A program made the translations under genes and the position numbers. A DNA stretch of 64,000 nucleotides, from assembly GCF_002001085.1 (NCBI RefSeq), contig NZ_MUNU01000019.1:310001-374000 (forward strand), in the 5' to 3' direction. Below, one piece after another: positions 8,817 to 16,710 of this stretch. Each line of letters opens with the position of its first letter. Positions within the stretch are counted from its first letter, which is position 1. Below the pieces are notes generated by a model. That model did no database searches. It saw nothing but the letters and a program-made list of their open reading frames with translations, and was not told where the DNA came from. Origin of the DNA: Rhodanobacter sp. B05 (lineage in GTDB: Bacteria > Pseudomonadota > Gammaproteobacteria > Xanthomonadales > Rhodanobacteraceae).

Positions 8817-8900
8817 TCATGTCGATCGCGCGCACGCCGCCGCCGGTGGCTTCGGATAGCCGTAAAACCAGAAATACAGGCGGGTGGTGGCGGAGTGCAT
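8817..8900 (-). CDS. aroG leader peptide (27 residues, aromatic-rich)
   Basis: A 27-codon reading frame from ATG 8900 to TGA 8817. Residues 9-15 are YFWFYGY, that is six aromatic codons (three Tyr, two Phe, one Trp) in seven, an extreme bias in GC-rich DNA. It stands in front of the terminator and aroG, exactly as leader peptides do in ribosome-mediated attenuation (compare pheL and trpL). Ribosome stalling at these codons when aromatic aminoacyl-tRNA is scarce should favour read-through into aroG. No clear Shine-Dalgarno precedes the ATG. Confidence 0.82.
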   Translation of the reverse strand: MHSATTRLYFWFYGYPKPPAAACARST

Positions 8901-8907
8901 GGCGCCA

Positions 8908-8935
8908 TTGATAGCACAACAGACGTCCAAATCAA
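8908..8935 (-). promoter_or_regulatory. Candidate sigma-70 promoter for the aroG leader
   Basis: On the minus strand TTGATT (8935-8930) and TATCAA (8913-8908) are spaced by 16 bases. Transcription from it would begin at or just before the leader ATG at 8900, which would make the leader message leaderless or nearly so and would explain the missing ribosome-binding site. Weak consensus, so this is a prediction only. Confidence 0.4.
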
Positions 8936-8967
8936 ACTGGCCATGATCCGGGCGATAGACTGGGCGC

Positions 8968-9891
8968 ATGCCCTCGCCTTTCGAACTGTTGACCCGCCCC
9001 GCCCGCGAACCCCTGCGTCGCTGGGTGCTGAGTGCGTTCCCGCGCGCCGATACCGGCAGCCTCGACTACGACCACCCGCCGGGCGACCCGGGCCTGTTCG
9101 GCCCGCGCAGTGCCACCTGGCGGGTGCACGCCGACTTCCCCGGCATGCTGGCCGGCGGCCTCGCCGCGCTGACCCTGCAGACCCTGCACCCGCGGGCGCT
9201 GGCCGGCGTATGGGATCACTCCAATTTTCGTGGCGATCTGCTGGGCCGGCTGCGTCGGACGACAGCCTTCGTCGGCGGCACCACCTACGCGCCTCGCGCC
9301 CAGGCCGCGGCATTGATTGCACACGTGCGGCAGATCCATGGCCACATCGTCGGGCACGCCGAGGATGGCCAGCCGTACTCGGCCAACGACCCCCATCTGC
9401 TGACCTGGGTGCACGTGAGCGAGGCGTATAGTTTCCTGCAGGGTTACCGCCGCTACAGCCACATCGCCTTGCCGCCGGATGCCGCCGACCGCTACTACGG
9501 CGAAGTGCGGCGGATCGCCGAGTTGCTCGGTGCACGCGACGTGCCAGCCTCCGAACACGAAGTTTTCGATTACTTCCGCCGGATTCGGGCCGAACTGGCC
9601 TATACCGGGCGCTCGCGGGTGGTACTCGGCCTGCTGGCGCAGGTGCGCCTGCCGGTGCCGGCAGCCGGTCCGTCGCGCGATCTGTTCCTGCTCGCAGGCA
9701 ACGCCCTGCTGCCGGACTGGGCCAAGACGATGCTCGAGCACACCCCGCGGCAGCGGCGCCAGGCTCGATTCGCTGCCCGCGCGCTATGGTCGATCGCGCC
9801 GGTGTTCCGCGCCGCGTTGCGCGACGGCATCGCCAGCCGCGCCTGCCGGCGCATGGATATCCCGCCGGAGCAGCTGCAGCGCTGGACATAG
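8968..9891 (+). CDS. MpaB-like oxygenase (DUF2236)
   Basis: 307 residues. The DUF2236/MpaB pattern is visible: TLQTLHPRALAGVWDHS, then FVGGTTYAPRAQA, HVRQIHGHIVGHAEDG and DPHLLTWVHVSEAYSFLQGY, which carry the histidines thought to bind haem in latex-clearing-protein-like oxygenases. No signal peptide is evident. It is divergent from the aroG leader, with about 67 bp between the starts. The substrate is unknown. Confidence 0.85.
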   Translation: MPSPFELLTRPAREPLRRWVLSAFPRADTGSLDYDHPPGDPGLFGPRSATWRVHADFPGMLAGGLAALTLQTLHPRALAGVWDHSNFRGDLLGRLRRTTAFVGGTTYAPRAQAAALIAHVRQIHGHIVGHAEDGQPYSANDPHLLTWVHVSEAYSFLQGYRRYSHIALPPDAADRYYGEVRRIAELLGARDVPASEHEVFDYFRRIRAELAYTGRSRVVLGLLAQVRLPVPAAGPSRDLFLLAGNALLPDWAKTMLEHTPRQRRQARFAARALWSIAPVFRAALRDGIASRACRRMDIPPEQLQRWT

Positions 9892-9964
9892 GGCTAGCGC
9901 ACTGGCATTGACAGCCCCGCTGCATCGGCTAACGTCGTCCGGCACGCACCAGTCAGGGGTCTCC

Positions 9965-11836
9965 GTGGCGACACTCATTCCCACCCGCAACAGCTGCCTG
10001 CCACGCATGACCGGTGGCGAGAAGCGCGTCTCCGAGCGACTGGAACAGAAGCTCGAGGACGACTACCTGCTGTGGTACGACGTGCCGATCGGCGTGCGCC
10101 AGCGGCATCCGGACTTCGTGGTGTTCCACCCGCGTCGCGGCCTGCTGGTGCTGGAGGTGAAGGACTGGAAGGCCGACACCATCCGCCATGCCGACAGCAC
10201 CCAGTTCACCCTGGTCACCGAACGCGGCCTGGTGAAGGAGAACAACCCGTTGCTGCAGGCGCGCGCCTATGCGCTGGAAATCGGCGTGGTACTGGAACGC
10301 GATCCGGCGCTGCGCCATCCGGAAGGGTCACGCCATGCCGGCAAACTGATCATGCCGTGGGGCTGGGGTGTGGTGTTGGCCAACATCACCCGCAAGCAGT
10401 TCGACGAAGGCGCGCTGGGTGAGGTCGTGCCCGAGCACTTGGTGATCTGCCGCGACGAGCTTTACGAAACGGTCGAGACCGAAGCCTTCCAGGAGCGCCT
10501 GTGGGCAATGTTCCCACAGGTGTACCCGGTGGCGCTGACCCTGCCGCAGATCGACCGCGTGCGCTGGCACCTGTTCCCCGAACTGCGGGTGGAACCCGGC
10601 AGCGGCCAGTTCGGCCTGTTCGGCCCCACCGACGACGCGGTGCGACCGCTGGAAATCCCCGACCTGATCAAGGTAATGGACGCGCAGCAGGAGCAACTGG
10701 CGCGCTCGATCGGCGGCGAGCACCGGATCATCCACGGCGTTGCCGGCTCGGGCAAGACGATGATCCTGGGCTTCCGCGCAATGCAGCTGGCACGCGAAAT
10801 GGGCAAGCCCATCCTGGTGCTCTGCTACAACAAGACGCTGGCGGCGCGGCTGGAACAGCTGATCGGCGAGCGCGGGCTGAGCGAGAAAGTGCAGGTCTAC
10901 AACTTCCACAAGTGGTGCCGCAAGATGCTGGTGGCCTACCACGTCGACCTGCCCGCCCAAGGCAGCAAGGACTTCTTCGAACAGATGGTGCTGCGGGTGA
11001 TCGACGGCGTGGATCGGGGACAGATCCCGCGCTTCCAGTACGGCGCCGTGCTGGTCGACGAAGGCCACGATTTCGAGCCGGACTGGTACAAGCTGATCGT
11101 GCAGATGATCGACCCGGCGACCAACTCGCTGCTGGTGCTGTACGACGACGCGCAGAACATCTACGGCAGCACCGAGCGGCGCAAGATCAGCTGGAAGAGC
11201 CTCGGCGTGCAGGCGCAGGGGCGCACCACCATCCTCAAGCTCAACTACCGCAACACGCTGGAAATCCTCTCGGTGGCGCGCGTGTTCGCGCAGGACCTGC
11301 TGAAATCGCGCGGCGACGACGACGATGGTGTGCCGCTGATCGCGCCGGAAAGCGCCGGCCGCCGCGGCGCGGTGCCCGAGCTGGTGCGCACCGACACCGC
11401 ACGCGCCCAACTCGACGTGCTGATCGCGCGGCTGCGCGACGAGCACGCACGTGGCCGCCCCTATTCCGACATGGCGGTGCTCTACCGCAACCAGTGGGAA
11501 GGCGAAAAGCTGCACGAAATCCTGCAGGGCCTCGCCATCCCCAGCCGCCTCGCCGACAACGCCGGCAAGCAGACCCTGTTCGTGGTCGAGGACAGCGTCA
11601 AGCTGGTCACGATGCATTCGAGCAAGGGCCTGGAGTTTCCGTTCGTGATCATCCCCGGCCTCGGCTCGCTGCCCAAGGAAGGCCAGCGCGAAGCCGACGA
11701 GGCGCGCCTGCTCTACGTGGCGATGACCCGCGCCACCGAACACCTGCTGCTGATCCACCACGACGACTCGGTGTTCTCCAAGCGCATCCGCGACTCGATC
11801 AACGAAGTGCAGGTGCAGCTGAAGGGCGATCAGTGA
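9965..11836 (+). CDS. NERD domain plus superfamily I (UvrD-like) helicase
   Basis: 623 residues. An N-terminal nuclease-related domain is seen in YDVPIGVRQRHPDFVVFHP and GLLVLEVKDWKAD (residues 38-71; the D-x-n-E-V-K pattern of the PD-(D/E)XK-like NERD fold). It is followed by a helicase core with Walker A GVAGSGKT (258-265), Walker B VLVDEGHDF (about 362-370), TMHSSKGLEFPFVI (motif V) and LLYVAMTRATEHL (motif VI). GTG 9965 has AGGGG upstream. Such proteins act in DNA repair or defence against foreign DNA; the exact role is unknown. It is not in an obvious operon. Confidence 0.88.
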   Translation: MATLIPTRNSCLPRMTGGEKRVSERLEQKLEDDYLLWYDVPIGVRQRHPDFVVFHPRRGLLVLEVKDWKADTIRHADSTQFTLVTERGLVKENNPLLQARAYALEIGVVLERDPALRHPEGSRHAGKLIMPWGWGVVLANITRKQFDEGALGEVVPEHLVICRDELYETVETEAFQERLWAMFPQVYPVALTLPQIDRVRWHLFPELRVEPGSGQFGLFGPTDDAVRPLEIPDLIKVMDAQQEQLARSIGGEHRIIHGVAGSGKTMILGFRAMQLAREMGKPILVLCYNKTLAARLEQLIGERGLSEKVQVYNFHKWCRKMLVAYHVDLPAQGSKDFFEQMVLRVIDGVDRGQIPRFQYGAVLVDEGHDFEPDWYKLIVQMIDPATNSLLVLYDDAQNIYGSTERRKISWKSLGVQAQGRTTILKLNYRNTLEILSVARVFAQDLLKSRGDDDDGVPLIAPESAGRRGAVPELVRTDTARAQLDVLIARLRDEHARGRPYSDMAVLYRNQWEGEKLHEILQGLAIPSRLADNAGKQTLFVVEDSVKLVTMHSSKGLEFPFVIIPGLGSLPKEGQREADEARLLYVAMTRATEHLLLIHHDDSVFSKRIRDSINEVQVQLKGDQ

Positions 11837-11878
11837 CGCGCCGACACGCCACACCGGCGTCCTGCTCGACGGCGCATC

Positions 11879-12451
11879 TCAACGCGGCCTGACCGGCAGG
11901 TACTGCCGATTCTCGCCATAGCGCGCGCCGCGGGTATCCACGTTCGCGCACAGCTTGCCGTTGCCGCACAAAGTGACATCGGCGCCGTTGTAGGCTTTCA
12001 GCAGTTCGGCGGAAAGCTGGTTGTCGCGGATCACCCGGGTGTAGTGCAGCGACAACCACGCGCCGCCGGCAAGCAGCAACGCCAGCGCAAGCACGACGGC
12101 GCCCGTGGCCTTCCATATCAACTGGCGATGCAGCCGTTGCAGCCGGCCGATCTGGCCGGCCAGTGCCTGCGACGCTTTCTCGACATCGTGGCCCGCGGCG
12201 TCCAGGCGCTGCCGGTAGTCACCGATCGACTGCCCGAGGCCGTTGCGCATGACCGATCCCATCTCGGCGGGCAGCGTCTGCAGCACGCCATCGGCGGACA
12301 TCTTGACCACCAGCGGAAGCTGTCGGGTCAGGCTCTGCAGCGTGTCGCCCAGGGCTTGCAGGCGCGCGTCGATGGCTTCGCCCCGGCGCTCGTATTGCGC
12401 CATCAGGGTCGCGGTCTTGTCGATCAAGGTGGTCAATTCGTCCTGTTGCAT
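11879..12451 (-). CDS. Membrane protein with long helical N-terminal region, in effector operon
   Basis: 190 residues. The first 120 residues are heptad-rich and probably helical or coiled-coil (IDKTATLMAQYERRGEAI, VEKASQALAGQIGRLQ). One transmembrane helix follows (AVVLALALLLAGGAWLSL), and then a short tail with two cysteines (VTLCGNGKLCANVDTRGARYG). ATG 12451 (MQQDELTTL) was chosen; the frame is open further upstream into the lipase gene. It lies 32 bp downstream of the DUF2235 lipase gene on the same strand. I do not recognise the family; small membrane proteins of this form are common beside effector lipases in Xanthomonadales. Confidence 0.65.
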   Translation of the reverse strand: MQQDELTTLIDKTATLMAQYERRGEAIDARLQALGDTLQSLTRQLPLVVKMSADGVLQTLPAEMGSVMRNGLGQSIGDYRQRLDAAGHDVEKASQALAGQIGRLQRLHRQLIWKATGAVVLALALLLAGGAWLSLHYTRVIRDNQLSAELLKAYNGADVTLCGNGKLCANVDTRGARYGENRQYLPVRPR

Positions 12452-12483
12452 GGCGTCGCTCCCTGATGGCCGGTTGATCGTGC

Positions 12484-13896
12484 TCAGTGCTGCATGACCG
12501 GACCTTGCACGGACTGCAGCAGCGGCGGTGCCGGCATCGCCTGCTGTTGTGCCGCCTGCTGCTCCAGCCATTGGGCTTGCTCGGCCGCGCGTTCGAGCAT
12601 GTTGCGGCCGGCATTGCCATAGGCCAGCGTCTGGTTCTCGCGACTGAAGGTCGCCCAGTCGTTCGCCTGCCCCGCCACCAGCAGGCGGTCGAGTCGCATC
12701 GACAAATCACTGACCGGCGCCTCCCGCGTCGACTCCGGCGTCACCGTTTGCGCACCGGCCTTCACCACCTGCCGCTCGAACTGCCGGTTCAATACCTCGT
12801 CGCGCGGCTCGGCGTTGTACGGATCGCTGACGTGTCCGGCCTCGCGCCTGGGCACCAGCAACTCGTTGTAGCCATCCGGGCTGAGTCGATCGATCTTGTG
12901 GCCGAGCCGATAGATCAGCATGCCGTCTTCCGAACGGTGCACCACGTTCAGGCGCGGGTCGTCGGGCACCGCCTGCAGCTCGAGGAACGGCCGGTCGCTA
13001 AAGGCATTGAGATAGTCGATCATCAGGTTGTCGCTGCGAATGGCCAGGCCGTCGCGGTGGTAGCTGCCACCGACATCCGAATGCACCCCGGCCACGACCA
13101 CACCCAGGAACCGCCCGTCCGGCGTCATGCCCGGATCGATGATGCGATCGGACTTGAACAAGCCACGCCGCTCGTCCGCGGAAATGATCTGGAACCCGGA
13201 AATCACCGACGGCGGCAGGCGGCGGTCATGATCCCGCACCGGCTCGCCAGTACCCACCGCATCGAACAGGCCCACCGCCTGCGCTACCTGACCGGGAGCG
13301 ACCAGTGGGGGCCTGGTGTATTCGACGTGGGTGATCTGACCATCTCGGTCGAGAGTGTAGTGTGCACCTGCCGGATCCTGTATGCCCCGCTCGTGCACCA
13401 GCCGCGCGAACCCGGCTGCCTGCTCCGAACCCCGACTGAATCCAATGTCGGCAATGCGGATTTCGGCCTGGGGGTCCTCGGCGCGCCATTGCTTGGCTTT
13501 CTCGATGAACAGTTGGTACATCTTTTCGATGCGTTCGTCGTAGGTATTGCCGTCGATACCATCCAGGGTGCGGGCAAGATAGTGGTCTTGCGTGCCGGGA
13601 CCGGGAACGTAGCCTGCCGAAATCTGCCTGTTACCGCCCTCTAATATCTGTTTGTGCAGTTTCGCGATATTGGTTGCGTGCTGAGGATCCTTGTAGACAT
13701 CGTTGCCGGTGCCGTCGAACGCGGCAACATACAAGTACTCGTGCGGGTTGCCCGCGTGCACCAACACAGGCGTCTGGAAGCGCGACAACGCATCAGCCGC
13801 ATCGACGTAACTCTGCAATCGCCTTGCATCAGCCTCGTAATACGGCACGCCGTCATTGCGGATTCCGTCCTTGTCCAGCTTGTCCTCGTGGCTCAT
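12484..13896 (-). CDS. DUF2235 / Tle1-like alpha/beta hydrolase, probable secreted phospholipase effector
   Basis: 470 residues. DUF2235 hydrolases include the T6SS phospholipase effector Tle1. The N-terminal strand-turn is FDGTGNDVYKDPQHATNIAKL in type (residues 60-80, given here in part), the nucleophile elbow is IGFSRGSEQ with Ser154, and later blocks are LFDAVGTGEP and VAGVHSDVGGSY (catalytic Asp region). The last 100 residues are a separate helical, glutamine-rich tail (EQAQWLEQQAAQQQ) of unknown use, perhaps for delivery. No signal peptide. It is preceded by a lipoprotein gene 15 bp upstream, the layout of an effector with a periplasmic immunity protein. Confidence 0.78.
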   Translation of the reverse strand: MSHEDKLDKDGIRNDGVPYYEADARRLQSYVDAADALSRFQTPVLVHAGNPHEYLYVAAFDGTGNDVYKDPQHATNIAKLHKQILEGGNRQISAGYVPGPGTQDHYLARTLDGIDGNTYDERIEKMYQLFIEKAKQWRAEDPQAEIRIADIGFSRGSEQAAGFARLVHERGIQDPAGAHYTLDRDGQITHVEYTRPPLVAPGQVAQAVGLFDAVGTGEPVRDHDRRLPPSVISGFQIISADERRGLFKSDRIIDPGMTPDGRFLGVVVAGVHSDVGGSYHRDGLAIRSDNLMIDYLNAFSDRPFLELQAVPDDPRLNVVHRSEDGMLIYRLGHKIDRLSPDGYNELLVPRREAGHVSDPYNAEPRDEVLNRQFERQVVKAGAQTVTPESTREAPVSDLSMRLDRLLVAGQANDWATFSRENQTLAYGNAGRNMLERAAEQAQWLEQQAAQQQAMPAPPLLQSVQGPVMQH

Positions 13897-13911
13897 TCCG
13901 TTGCTCCCGGA

Positions 13912-14523
13912 TCAATAGGCGTGCGTCCAGACAAGGAACAGGTCGTTCCGGAAATTACTGTCCTTGTTTCCCGGTATCTGTTCCGTCCTCGTCGGAATGA
14001 ACATTTTCGTATAGACATTGATCGTGTGGTCGTTCACCTCCAGGAAAATGCTGGGGTCACCCGCTACTGGGCCGCTGAAGAAATCGGCCATGTCCGACTT
14101 TGGCACTTTGTGCCAGATCAGCTTGTCCTTAAAAATCGCGGCCATGTCCACCTTGGCCTCGTGTTGCACACCGTCCAGCGACTTCCACCTAACTTCTGCG
14201 GGAGGAGGAAAGTTGTGAATATCAATCTCTACCGAGTCCCAGAGCTCCTTTCGGTACTTCGGAGATGGAGGCGGAGGCGCCACTTGGTCTGCACCGTCCT
14301 CTTGTTGATATCGACCGTTGTAGATCACCTGACACCCAATGGTGTTGTAGCAATGTGCCGCAAAGTTGTGACTCGCGAACCGCAGCGGCACCGCAAGCGT
14401 TTCCGGTGGTGGCTGGATCTTTGAGGGTTGGGTGGACATGGCGGGGTGGCATCCTGTCGTCAGTGCAGCGGCAATCACGATCAAGGGAAGTACGCGGTGG
14501 CGCATGGGCTTCCGTCGGCGCAT
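13912..14523 (-). CDS. Lipoprotein, probable immunity protein for the adjacent lipase
   Basis: 203 residues with a lipoprotein signal: MRRRKPMRHRVLPLIVIAA followed by the lipobox LTTGC, lipidated Cys25. The mature part starts with SHNFAAHCYNTIGCQVIYNG and is otherwise of beta-rich appearance, similar in style to DUF3304-type immunity lipoproteins that neutralise Tle phospholipases in the periplasm. ATG 14523 has AGGAG at good spacing. It is the first gene of the lipoprotein - lipase - membrane-protein unit. The immunity role is inferred from position and lipidation. Confidence 0.65.
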   Translation of the reverse strand: MRRRKPMRHRVLPLIVIAAALTTGCHPAMSTQPSKIQPPPETLAVPLRFASHNFAAHCYNTIGCQVIYNGRYQQEDGADQVAPPPPSPKYRKELWDSVEIDIHNFPPPAEVRWKSLDGVQHEAKVDMAAIFKDKLIWHKVPKSDMADFFSGPVAGDPSIFLEVNDHTINVYTKMFIPTRTEQIPGNKDSNFRNDLFLVWTHAY

Positions 14524-14733
14524 GGGGCTCTCCTGCCTCAACCTGCAAACGCCGTCGAATGTACGGCTCCACGGTGCAGCGTGCAACGCGCCGGTCGACA
14601 AATTACCGAATCCATCAAGTTCCGCGGCTTGCGCCCACAGCCTCGTTGGGCTTGTGCCCACGGCGCCACTGCTTGATACACTGCAGACTCGATTCGCGCG
14701 ACCGGCGCGATCAGGGATGAACACGAGGCCAGC

Positions 14734-15762
14734 ATGATCGGAACCGACCGACGACCCATCGCGGCGCGCGACAGCGCATGGGCGAAGTCCGTCACCGGCG
14801 CACTGGTCCGCACGTCGATCACGCCGAACCAGATCTCCTGTGTCAGCGTGCTGTTCGCCGTGCTGGGCGCCGCCGCGCTGCTGACGATGGCCGATCCTTT
14901 CGGCAAGCTGGTGTGCGCCGCGTGCATCGTGCTGCGGCTGCTTTGCAACATGTTCGATGGCATGGTCGCGGTCGAGGGTGGCAAGGGTACGCCGGCCGGC
15001 GCGCTGTTCAACGAGATACCTGACCGGCTGGCCGATTCGCTGTTCCTGGTGGCACTCGGTTACGCCGCCGTGTTGCCCTGGCTGGGCTGGTTGTGCGCCT
15101 TGCTGGCAGCGCTCACTGCCTACGTCAGGGTGCTTGGCGGTTCGCTGGGGCTGGCCCAGGATTTTCGCGGGCCGATGGCCAAGCCGCACCGCATGTGGCT
15201 GCTGGTCGGCGCGCATGCGCGCTGGGTCGGTTGCGCACCATCGCCCGCGCAACGGATCTACTTCGCCAACCATTCCAGCCACCTCGATACGCTGGCGCTG
15301 TGGTCGGCGCTTCCGCCGAACCTGCGCGCCACCACCCGGCCGGTGGCGGCGCGCGATTACTGGGGCCACGGCGGCGCCCGCGGCTTCATCGCCGATCACG
15401 GTTTTCGCGCCGTCTACATCGAGCGTGACCGCAGCCGTTGCGAAGGCGATCCGTTGCAACCGCTGCGGGATGCACTGGACACCGGCGAGTCACTGATCAT
15501 CTTCCCCGAAGGCACGCGCAGCCAGCAGCCGCTGCCCCTCCCCTTCAAGGCCGGACTGTTCCATCTGGCCCGCGATTATCCGCAAGCGGAACTGGTGCCG
15601 GTCTACCTGGACACGCTGCACCGGAGCATGCCCAAGGGCAGCCTGCTGCCGGTACCGCTGACCTGCGTGGTGCGCTTCGGCGCAGCGCTGCGACTGCAGG
15701 CGAACGAAGACAAGGACGACTTCCTGCAACGCGCCCACGCGGCGGTGGTGGCACTGGCATGA
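14734..15762 (+). CDS. Fused CDP-alcohol phosphotransferase (truncated) and lysophospholipid acyltransferase
   Basis: 342 residues made of two enzyme parts. Residues 1-154 match a YnjF-like CDP-alcohol phosphatidyltransferase, with the modified active-site block DGMVAVEGGKGTPAG then NEIPDRLAD (75-101), but stop at the conserved AKPHRM, so the last membrane helices are missing. From about residue 158 the protein is a PlsC-type acyltransferase with NHSSHLD (H-x4-D, 179-185), a VYIERDR block and IIFPEGTRS. In relatives these are, to my knowledge, two adjacent genes. The junction, near base 15,200, keeps the frame. It overlaps cdsA by four bases. Confidence 0.8.
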   Translation: MIGTDRRPIAARDSAWAKSVTGALVRTSITPNQISCVSVLFAVLGAAALLTMADPFGKLVCAACIVLRLLCNMFDGMVAVEGGKGTPAGALFNEIPDRLADSLFLVALGYAAVLPWLGWLCALLAALTAYVRVLGGSLGLAQDFRGPMAKPHRMWLLVGAHARWVGCAPSPAQRIYFANHSSHLDTLALWSALPPNLRATTRPVAARDYWGHGGARGFIADHGFRAVYIERDRSRCEGDPLQPLRDALDTGESLIIFPEGTRSQQPLPLPFKAGLFHLARDYPQAELVPVYLDTLHRSMPKGSLLPVPLTCVVRFGAALRLQANEDKDDFLQRAHAAVVALA

Positions 15763-16697
15763 CGGCACAAGAAAAATTCTGGTGGGTGATGGGCGGCGTG
15801 CTGGCGCTGTTGCTGCTGGCCAGCACGATCGGCTGGTGGCTGGGACGGCGCGCGCCGCAAGGCAGGCGCGAGGTGATCGACAACCTCAACGCGCGCATCC
15901 GCGCCTGGTGGTGGATGGCCGCGCTGCTGTGCGCCTGCTTCGTGCTGGGCCGCGTCACCACCCTGGTGTTCTTCGCGCTGGCCTCGTTCTTTGCGCTGCG
16001 CGAGTTCGCCACGCTCACGCCGACCCGACGCGGCGACCACCTGCCGCTGGTGCTGTGCTTCTACGTGGCGATACCGCTGCAGTACTGGCTGATCGGCATC
16101 GACTGGTACGGCCTGTTCGCGATCTGCATCCCCGTCTACGGCTTCCTGCTGCTGCCGGCGATCACCGCGCTCGACGGCGATATCGAGAATTTCCTCGAGC
16201 GCACGACCAAGATCCAGTGGGGGTTGATGCTCACGGTGTACTGCGTCAGTTACGCGCCCGCCGTACTGCTGCTGCACATCCCCGGCTACCAGGGGCAGAG
16301 CCTGCTGCTGATGCTTTATCTGTTGCTGGTGGTGCAGATCAGCGACGTGTTGCAGTACGTGTTCGGCAAGCTGTTCGGCCGGCACAAGCTCGCGCCCCGG
16401 GTGAGCCCGTCCAAGACGGTCGAGGGCCTGCTCGGCGGCGGCCTCTCGGCCACCGCGATCGGCGCCTGCCTGTGGTGGATCACGCCGTTCACGTTCTGGG
16501 GCTCGGCCGGCATGTCGCTGGTGATCGTGCTGGCCGGCTTCCTCGGCGGACTGGCCTTGTCGGCGGTCAAGCGCAGCATCGGCGCCAAGGACTGGGGCAG
16601 CATGATCGAAGGCCATGGCGGCATTCTCGACCGGCTCGACTCGGTGACGTTCGCCGCGCCGATCTTCTTCCACATCGTGCACTACGCTTACATGTGA
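15759..16697 (+). CDS. cdsA: Phosphatidate cytidylyltransferase
   Basis: 312 residues, polytopic inner-membrane enzyme making CDP-diacylglycerol from phosphatidate and CTP. The CdsA signature is complete near the C-terminus: SAVKRSIGAKDWG followed by EGHGGILDRLDSV. It starts at ATG 15759, overlapping the stop of the fused acyltransferase gene (ATGA), so both are translated together: acyltransferase product feeding CDP-DAG synthesis. The E. coli enzyme has PGHGG where this one has EGHGG, as in the CdsA-like paralogues found beside YnjF-type genes. Confidence 0.92.
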   Translation: MTAQEKFWWVMGGVLALLLLASTIGWWLGRRAPQGRREVIDNLNARIRAWWWMAALLCACFVLGRVTTLVFFALASFFALREFATLTPTRRGDHLPLVLCFYVAIPLQYWLIGIDWYGLFAICIPVYGFLLLPAITALDGDIENFLERTTKIQWGLMLTVYCVSYAPAVLLLHIPGYQGQSLLLMLYLLLVVQISDVLQYVFGKLFGRHKLAPRVSPSKTVEGLLGGGLSATAIGACLWWITPFTFWGSAGMSLVIVLAGFLGGLALSAVKRSIGAKDWGSMIEGHGGILDRLDSVTFAAPIFFHIVHYAYM

Positions 16698-16710
16698 CCC
16701 CGCGCCCGGG

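Noticed and set aside
7646-9925. A 759-codon minus-strand open frame over aroG and the oxygenase gene
   Set aside because: Only the part up to 8731 is DAHP synthase; the rest is an antisense shadow of the oxygenase gene and lies across the leader and terminator.
12484-12830. XVIPCD-type T4SS delivery domain at the end of the DUF2235 lipase
   Set aside because: The tail is glutamine-rich, but the conserved motifs I recall for that domain are missing; only a weak suggestion remains.
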